Shown: positions 5,664-9,699 of the stretch, one piece after another | Layout of the letters: each line of letters begins with the position of its first letter | Numbering within the stretch: position 1 is the first letter of the stretch | DNA from: an uncultured Clostridia bacterium | GTDB lineage: Bacteria; Bacillota; Clostridia; TANB77; CAG-508 | DNA length: 9,699 nucleotides | Direction of reading: 5' to 3' | Assembly: GCA_934141475.1 (NCBI GenBank) | Contig: CAKPCG010000041.1 | Coordinates: forward strand, 1-9,699 | Made by a program: the position numbers and the translations under genes | The notes under the pieces: model-generated | Databases searched by the model: none | Told to the model about the DNA's origin: nothing | Seen by the model: the letters and a program-made list of their open reading frames with translations, nothing else

Positions 5664-7076
5664 CTAATTTTTATATCTTTCTAAAGCTAAAATAGTTCTA
5701 TCTAAAAATTCTTCATTATTTTTTGTTGATTTTATAACCTTTAATATTTGCTCTGTGCTATCTGCTGCTGCCATATTTCCCATTGCTTTTCTAATTAAGC
5801 TTGTCGCTTCTAATTCCTTTGGAGTTAATAATAGATCCTCACGTCTTGTATTTGATCTATTTATATCTATTGATGGGAATATACGTTTTTCGGCAAGCGA
5901 CCTATCTAAAAGAACTTCCATATTACCTGTTCCCTTAAATTCTTCAAATATTACATCATCCATTCTGCTTCCTGTTTCTGTTAAAGCTGTAGCTAAAATC
6001 GTTAGGCTTCCACCATTTTCAATATTACGAGCAGCTCCAAAGAATTTTTTTGGTTTGTGAAGTGATGCTGGGTCAATACCACCAGATAATGTTCTTCCTG
6101 ATGCAGGAACAACTAAGTTGTATGCTCTGGCAAGTCTTGTTATACTGTCTAATAATATTACAACATCTTTTCCTTGTTCTACAAGTCTTTTGGCTCTTTC
6201 TATAACCATTTCTGCAACTTTTGCATGGTGCTCTGGTAATTCGTCAAATGTAGAATATATAACTTGACCTTTTATTGAACGCTTCATATCTGTAACTTCT
6301 TCTGGTCTTTCATCTATTAAAAGCATTATTAATTCACATTCTGGATTATTTGCAGTTATACTATTTGCAATTTCTTTTAATAATGTTGTTTTACCAGCTT
6401 TTGGCTGTGCAACTATTAAACCTCTTTGTCCTTTTCCAATAGGAGAAATTATATCAATCATCCTTGTGGCATAATTTTGTTGTACTGTTTCTAGTCTTAA
6501 TCTTTCATTTGGATATATTGGTGTTAGTTCTTCGAATCTTATTCTTCTTGCAGCTTTTTCTGGATGCTCACCATTTACTTCTCCAACAAATATTAAAGAT
6601 GGGAACTTTTCTCCCTCTTTATATCTTGATATTCCTTTTACTAAATCTCCTGTTACTAATCTAAATCTTCTTATTTGAACCGGAGATATATATACATCTT
6701 TTGGACTAGATAAATAGTTATCTCCTCTTAAAAATCCATATCCATCAGGTAGTACTTCTAATATACCTTCTATTATTTCGTCTTCTTCATTATTCACTTG
6801 ATATGCAACTGTAGTTTCTTCTAATGAGTCTGTTTCGTCATCAGCAGCATCATATCTGCGACGTGAGTCTTCGTGCTTTTCTGTTTCTTCTGCTTCTTCT
6901 CTATATTCTTCGTCTTCTAATATATCTTCATCTATTTCTTCTTCAAATTTGTTGTTTTGAATACTTTTTAGTACTTCTATTAATTCTTCCTTTTTTAATT
7001 TTGAAATATTTCTTATGTTATTTTCTTTGGCTAATTTTTTTAGTTCTAATAAAGTTAAAGTTTCTAAATCTGGCAT
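5664..7076 (-). CDS. rho: Transcription termination factor Rho
   Basis: Rho is a hexameric RNA-dependent ATPase that moves along nascent RNA and releases RNA polymerase. The 470 residues are complete. The N-terminal Rho_N helical domain spans 1-40 (TLLELKKLAKENNI). A very acidic insert follows at 44-100. The cold-shock-like primary RNA-binding domain is near 101-175, with GYGFLR at 112-117. The RecA-like motor holds Walker A QPKAGKT (224-230), Walker B VVILLD (305-310) and the R-loop region GTGNMEVLLDR (382-392). The acidic insert is the kind of added segment seen in many Gram-positive Rho proteins. The start at 7076 follows AAGGAG about ten bases away. The gene is flanked by terminators on both sides and has its own promoter, so it is a single-gene unit. 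An inverted repeat inside the promoter suggests control by a repressor. Confidence 0.98.
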   Translation of the reverse strand: MPDLETLTLLELKKLAKENNIRNISKLKKEELIEVLKSIQNNKFEEEIDEDILEDEEYREEAEETEKHEDSRRRYDAADDETDSLEETTVAYQVNNEEDEIIEGILEVLPDGYGFLRGDNYLSSPKDVYISPVQIRRFRLVTGDLVKGISRYKEGEKFPSLIFVGEVNGEHPEKAARRIRFEELTPIYPNERLRLETVQQNYATRMIDIISPIGKGQRGLIVAQPKAGKTTLLKEIANSITANNPECELIMLLIDERPEEVTDMKRSIKGQVIYSTFDELPEHHAKVAEMVIERAKRLVEQGKDVVILLDSITRLARAYNLVVPASGRTLSGGIDPASLHKPKKFFGAARNIENGGSLTILATALTETGSRMDDVIFEEFKGTGNMEVLLDRSLAEKRIFPSIDINRSNTRREDLLLTPKELEATSLIRKAMGNMAAADSTEQILKVIKSTKNNEEFLDRTILALERYKN

Positions 7077-7147
7077 ATTTAATATTCTCCTTTTTGATTT
7101 TAATTTTTTTTGGGATTATTCATAGAAAAAAATTTATTCATTTCGGT

Positions 7148-7176
7148 ATTATATCACAAATATTGCTATTTGTGAA
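7148..7176 (-). promoter_or_regulatory. Sigma-A promoter of rho
   Basis: TTCACA (7176-7171, five of six matches to TTGACA) and a perfect TATAAT (7153-7148) are separated by 17 bases on the minus strand, with TGA giving an extended -10. Transcription should start near 7141, leaving a leader of about 65 bases before rho. It lies just after the divIC terminator, as expected for a new transcription unit. Confidence 0.75.
7155..7174. repeat. Perfect inverted repeat inside the rho promoter (candidate operator)
   Basis: CACAAATA at 7155-7162 and TATTTGTG at 7167-7174 are exact reverse complements around TTGC. The 20-base palindrome fills the spacer, reaches into the -35 box and ends one base before the -10. 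A dimeric repressor bound here would block polymerase. It lies upstream of the expected start point, so it is unlikely to act as an RNA hairpin of the rho transcript. Confidence 0.5.
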
Positions 7177-7181
7177 GTAAA

Positions 7182-7231
7182 AAAATTAAAAAACTTTGAA
7201 AATGGTAAAAATTTCAAAGTTTTTTAATTTT
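7182..7231 (-). terminator. Intrinsic terminator of the yabP-yabQ-divIC operon
   Basis: Arms at 7231-7212 and 7201-7182 form a perfect 20-bp stem around a 10-base loop. The descending arm on the minus strand carries the T runs (GTTTTTTAATTTT) and continues T-rich for three more bases. The stem includes the divIC stop codon. Its symmetry would also allow some termination from the other strand, but no gene converges here. Confidence 0.85.
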
Positions 7232-7511
7232 CACTATCTACATATACTCTTTCGTTTGGTAAATACATATCTAATTTTTCTCTTGCTATTTCTTCTATAT
7301 ATTCTGGTGAATTTACATTATCTTTTTCTTCATTTAATTTATTTTGATATTCTGTTGCTTCTGATATTTGTGTTTGTAAGTTTGTTTCTTGTTCACTATA
7401 TGTATTTAAAATTTTTTGTTGTTTTATAAATGTTATTATTGCATATATTAAAAGTACAATAAAAACAATTCTTTTTATTAATGTTGTTTTCTTATTTTTC
7501 ATATGTACCAT
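7224..7511 (-). CDS. divIC: DivIC/FtsB-family septum formation protein
   Basis: This is a small bitopic cell-division protein; the family forms a complex with FtsL and DivIB/FtsQ at the division septum. It has 95 residues. A short basic cytoplasmic N-terminus is followed by one membrane segment (about 13-29), a predicted coiled coil (about 33-65) and the family's conserved tail SPEYIEEIAREKLDMYLPNERVYVD (68-92, quoted here only as a landmark from S-P-E-Y to V-Y-V-D). Its position directly after yabP-yabQ matches Bacillus subtilis, where divIC follows yabQ. A second in-frame ATG at 7502 would give MKNKKTT and is an equally good start; neither has a strong ribosome-binding site. The stop codon lies inside the terminator stem. 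FtsL is a relative with similar layout, but the conserved tail and neighbours favour DivIC. Confidence 0.88.
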   Translation of the reverse strand: MVHMKNKKTTLIKRIVFIVLLIYAIITFIKQQKILNTYSEQETNLQTQISEATEYQNKLNEEKDNVNSPEYIEEIAREKLDMYLPNERVYVDSEN

Positions 7512-7557
7512 CTTTCTATCTTTTTTTCTTTTCTATTTTATTATTCTCCATTTTTAT

Positions 7558-8066
7558 TTAAAATCCTTCTTTTACTTTGCTTTTTTTGAATTTTTTCGAA
7601 TTATTTATGTTTTTTAGAAAATTTTGTTTCTTTTTTGTCAAATTATTGTTTATCTTATATAAAAATATGTATACTGGTCTAAATATCGTTTTTTCAAATA
7701 TTTTGTATAATATTTTTAGTGGTAGTATTATAATTTTTAATATCATTTTTATTATATTTTTTACTAGAGTTATTATTTTAGTTGATATTTTTATTATAAT
7801 ATTGCTAAAAATTAACATATAAATTGTTATACCTAATATTAAGCCAATAAACATGTATAATCTTAATGTTCCGCCCCGAAAAGTTATACATTGAAAATAT
7901 AATAGTTAAACCGTGTTAATATCCAAAATATTATATCTTCTATGTTTGTTATTATATTTACTGTTTTAAAGTTTTTTCTTAAAATTCTAAAGAAATCAAA
8001 TAATAAACCAATTATTGCTCCATTTAAAGTAAAAATTAAAAATAAATATGCTTGATTAATTACCAA
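7558..8066 (-). pseudogene. yabQ: yabQ, spore cortex protein gene with two apparent frameshifts
   Basis: YabQ is a membrane protein needed for spore cortex formation. The first frame starts at a TTG (8066) with AGAGGGG eight bases upstream and reads well through NIEDIIFWILT, then runs into a stop at 7884. Dropping one base near 7911-7915 continues it as GLTIIFSMYNFSG. Dropping a second near 7871-7878 leads into GTLRLYMFIGLILG and on to the stop at 7558. The restored stretch keeps the same spacing as B. subtilis YabQ (DILFWIMQG...GEIRFYIF, from memory), with no residue gained or lost. The restored protein has about 168 residues, with four or five hydrophobic segments and a basic tail ending KSKVKEGF. 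As given, the gene is broken; either it has decayed or both insertions are consensus errors. yabP and divIC on each side are intact, which favours error. Confidence 0.85.
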
Positions 8067-8081
8067 AACTTATTCCCCTCT

Positions 8082-8384
8082 TTATTTAAAAATTTTACTA
8101 AATAAACTTCCATCTTGTTGTTTTTTAGAATGATCACTATAACCCAAATTGTTTATTTCTCCTTCAACTACTACTTCTTGGGTATCTATACTAAGTTTGT
8201 TTATTTTTAAATCTTCTCCTTTTACAGTTAGAAGTCCAAGTTCTGTTTCCATTATAACAACTTGATCATCAAAACTTAATACATCTTTAACTCCAGATAT
8301 GCTTAATTTATTTCTATTTTCTAAAATTAAATTTTGGATAACATTTCCTAAATTATTTATATTTTTTCTTTCTTCAATTACCAT
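8082..8384 (-). CDS. yabP: YabP, sporulation protein
   Basis: YabP is a small forespore/mother-cell protein required for normal spore cortex and coat assembly; its biochemical activity is unknown. The 100 residues are full length for the family. The core is clear: LENRNKLSISGVKDVLSFDD (21-40), VVIMETELGLLTVKGEDL (42-59), INKLSIDTQEVVVEGEI (61-77) and the C-terminal GSLFSKIFK. This is an all-strand fold without membrane segments. The ATG at 8384 follows AGGGGGAG by five bases. The stop lies 15 bases before the yabQ start, so the two are co-transcribed, with divIC 46 bases after yabQ. In B. subtilis the same three genes stand in this order. The terminator after lysC suggests that the sporulation genes have their own promoter. 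Confidence 0.95.
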   Translation of the reverse strand: MVIEERKNINNLGNVIQNLILENRNKLSISGVKDVLSFDDQVVIMETELGLLTVKGEDLKINKLSIDTQEVVVEGEINNLGYSDHSKKQQDGSLFSKIFK

Positions 8385-8408
8385 ATTAACTCCCCCTAAC
8401 TATAAATA

Positions 8409-8436
8409 ATTATATTCTAAATTTATTATTTTAGAA
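8409..8436 (-). promoter_or_regulatory. Weak candidate promoter for yabP with an adjoining inverted repeat
   Basis: TATAAT (8414-8409) on the minus strand is the only -10-like match between the lysC terminator and yabP. No good sigma-A -35 lies 16-18 bases upstream. Directly against the -10 is an inverted repeat, TTCTAAA (8415-8421) and TTTAGAA (8430-8436), with an 8-base gap. A sporulation sigma factor might be used instead, but I could not make a clean sigma-E match. Confidence 0.3.
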
Positions 8437-8468
8437 CAAAAAAGAAAAGAGATTTCTCCCTTTTCTTA
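8436..8468 (-). terminator. Probable intrinsic terminator of lysC
   Basis: On the minus strand AAGAAAAG (8467-8460) pairs with CTTTTCTT (8449-8442), with a further GAG/CTC inside the loop, and is followed by TTTTTTG. The lysC stop codon lies within the stem. The stem is A/T-rich, so termination may be partial and some lysC transcripts could run on into yabP. Confidence 0.6.
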
Positions 8469-9650
8469 ATTTATTAAAGTTTCATGAAGTTCATCTAAAA
8501 CCTCATTTGGAATAATTTTTTTAAACATAATTGCAATTTTGGTTTCATTTATTTCCATGCTTATTACATCTAATCTATTTTTTTCGATTATTTTCATTGT
8601 TTTATTTAAAACCATATTATTACTCATAATTCCATTTCCTATAATTGAAATTCTTGTAATATCTAAATAACTGCTTTCAAGTTTAGGAAATTTATTTTCT
8701 AGTAAATTTGCAAGTTTATTAAATTTCGCTTTAGGAATTGTAAAAGATATATCTAATATATCTTCACTACTGTTTACAAGATTTTTTACACCTATGTCTT
8801 CTTCTATAAATTTATTGTATAATATATTAAATTTTTCTACTACATATTTTTCTTTTGATGTAATATGGACATATAAAATATTATCATTTTTTACAATATT
8901 TTTTACACATCCTCCTTCAATTTTATCATTTATTATAGTTCCTTCATTGTTGTTAAATGTTGATTTTGCAACAATTTGAACATTGAACTTTTCTCCAACT
9001 TCTACACATCTATTATGAAGTACTTTTGCTCCTTCTCCTGCAATATCTAACATTTCTTTATAAGAAATTGTATCTATTTTTTTAGCAATTTTTGTTTGTC
9101 TTGGATCTGATGTGTATATTCCATCTACATCAGAAAAAATGTAACATTTTGTAGCATTTAATTTTGCAGCTAATGCAACTGCTGTTGTATCTGAGCCTCC
9201 TCTTCCTAAGGTTGTTATATCTAAATTTTCGTTTATCCCCTGAAATCCCGCTACAATTACAACCTTTTTTTCTTTTAGCTCTTTTTCAATTCTAGTTATG
9301 TTTATATCTTCTATAATCGCATCTTGGTTTGTATTATTTGTGTATATTCCAGCTTGCCACCCTGTAAGCGAAATACTAGGTATTCCAAGTCTGTTTAACA
9401 AAATTGCTAATTTAGCCATTGACATTTGTTCACCAGAGCTTAATAATACATCTAACTCTCTTTCGTTTGGAACACTAGATAAACTCATAGCTTCCTTAAT
9501 TAAATTGTCTGTTGTTTTTCCTTGTGCTGAAACTACAACTACAACATTTTTTTCTTCATTATAAAATTTTTTAATTTTTTCTGCTACAATATTTAATTTA
9601 ATATTGTCTGCAACTGAACTTCCTCCAAATTTTAATACTACTGTGTCCAT
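8466..9650 (-). CDS. lysC: Aspartate kinase
   Basis: This enzyme phosphorylates L-aspartate with ATP, the first step towards diaminopimelate/lysine, threonine and methionine; diaminopimelate also feeds cell wall and dipicolinate. With the ATG at 9650 it has 394 residues, typical of single-function aspartate kinases. The amino acid kinase domain holds KFGGSSVAD (7-15), SSGEQMS (71-77), TLGRGGSDTTAVALAA (147-162) and FSDVDGIYTSDPR (172-184). Tandem ACT domains (about 255-394) form the regulatory half, so inhibition by an end-product amino acid is expected. I chose 9650 because AAGAAGGTG lies six bases upstream and the protein then starts MDTVVLKFGG, as in relatives; an in-frame GTG at 9683 would add eleven unconserved residues. 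The 49 bases of leader inside the window show no riboswitch, but the leader may begin outside it. Confidence 0.97.
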   Translation of the reverse strand: MDTVVLKFGGSSVADNIKLNIVAEKIKKFYNEEKNVVVVVSAQGKTTDNLIKEAMSLSSVPNERELDVLLSSGEQMSMAKLAILLNRLGIPSISLTGWQAGIYTNNTNQDAIIEDINITRIEKELKEKKVVIVAGFQGINENLDITTLGRGGSDTTAVALAAKLNATKCYIFSDVDGIYTSDPRQTKIAKKIDTISYKEMLDIAGEGAKVLHNRCVEVGEKFNVQIVAKSTFNNNEGTIINDKIEGGCVKNIVKNDNILYVHITSKEKYVVEKFNILYNKFIEEDIGVKNLVNSSEDILDISFTIPKAKFNKLANLLENKFPKLESSYLDITRISIIGNGIMSNNMVLNKTMKIIEKNRLDVISMEINETKIAIMFKKIIPNEVLDELHETLIN

Positions 9651-9699
9651 ATACGGCACCTTCTTTATTCTTTTATTACACACCTATTTAATTAAATAT

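Noticed and set aside
5755..7180. Plus-strand open frames opposite rho
   Set aside because: All are antisense to the strongly conserved rho gene and read as hydrophobic low-complexity sequence.
7577..7822. Plus-strand hydrophobic frame opposite the end of yabQ
   Set aside because: Phenylalanine/isoleucine-rich product of a reversed A/T-rich gene; no start signals and no known domain.
7866..7918. Programmed ribosomal frameshifting in yabQ
   Set aside because: Two separate shifts would be needed within about 40 bases, with no slippery heptamer or stimulatory structure visible, and no such control is known for yabQ.
9651..9699. Lysine riboswitch or other leader element before lysC
   Set aside because: Only 49 bases are visible and they show no recognisable conserved core; the rest of the leader is outside the window.
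1..9699. CRISPR arrays, insertion sequences, tRNA or rRNA genes
   Set aside because: No spaced direct repeats, transposase motifs, terminal inverted repeats or RNA-gene-like GC-rich folds were seen.

Overview
This is a very AT-rich window in which every convincing gene lies on the minus strand. A yabP-yabQ-divIC sporulation and division cluster, Gram-positive style Shine-Dalgarno sites, sigma-A-like promoters with extended -10 boxes (TGN before TATAAT) and a Prs/Rho/LysC housekeeping set point to a low-GC, spore-forming Firmicute. The best guess is a member of the Clostridia, possibly an uncultured gut lineage; no finer placement is possible from the sequence alone.

In transcription order (high to low coordinates): lysC (aspartate kinase, 9650-8466) ends in a terminator. 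Next come yabP (8384-8082), yabQ (8066-7558, broken here by two single-base insertions) and divIC/ftsB-like (7511-7224), ending in a 20-bp perfect terminator stem. rho (7076-5664) stands alone, with its own sigma-A promoter and a strong terminator. A one-pass membrane-anchored protein of unknown function (5422-4613) then probably forms an operon with a divergent ribose-phosphate pyrophosphokinase (prs, 4574-3621). After a hairpin comes a CaCA-type Na+/Ca2+ antiporter (3541-2588).

The most novel part is 2571-121. A separate promoter drives what reads as one gene of about 650 codons, split by a frameshift near 1891-1921. Once the frames are joined it carries a HELTH (HExxH) zinc-protease motif with a plausible downstream glutamate ligand. 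It overlaps by 8 bases a 115-residue gene of unknown function, and the pair ends in a strong terminator at 128-164. The last 27 bases of the window on the minus strand are probably the start of a low-molecular-weight protein phosphatase gene.

The three apparent frameshifts (one in the protease, two in yabQ) are all single-base excesses beside rare CCG/CGG-containing spots in an AT-rich background. They may be consensus errors rather than real mutations, and this should be settled before calling either gene a pseudogene. No tRNA, rRNA, CRISPR array, insertion sequence or riboswitch was recognised. No gene-free stretch exceeds 300 bases; the longest is the roughly 240 bases between rho and the 5422-4613 gene, which holds the rho terminator and the next promoter.
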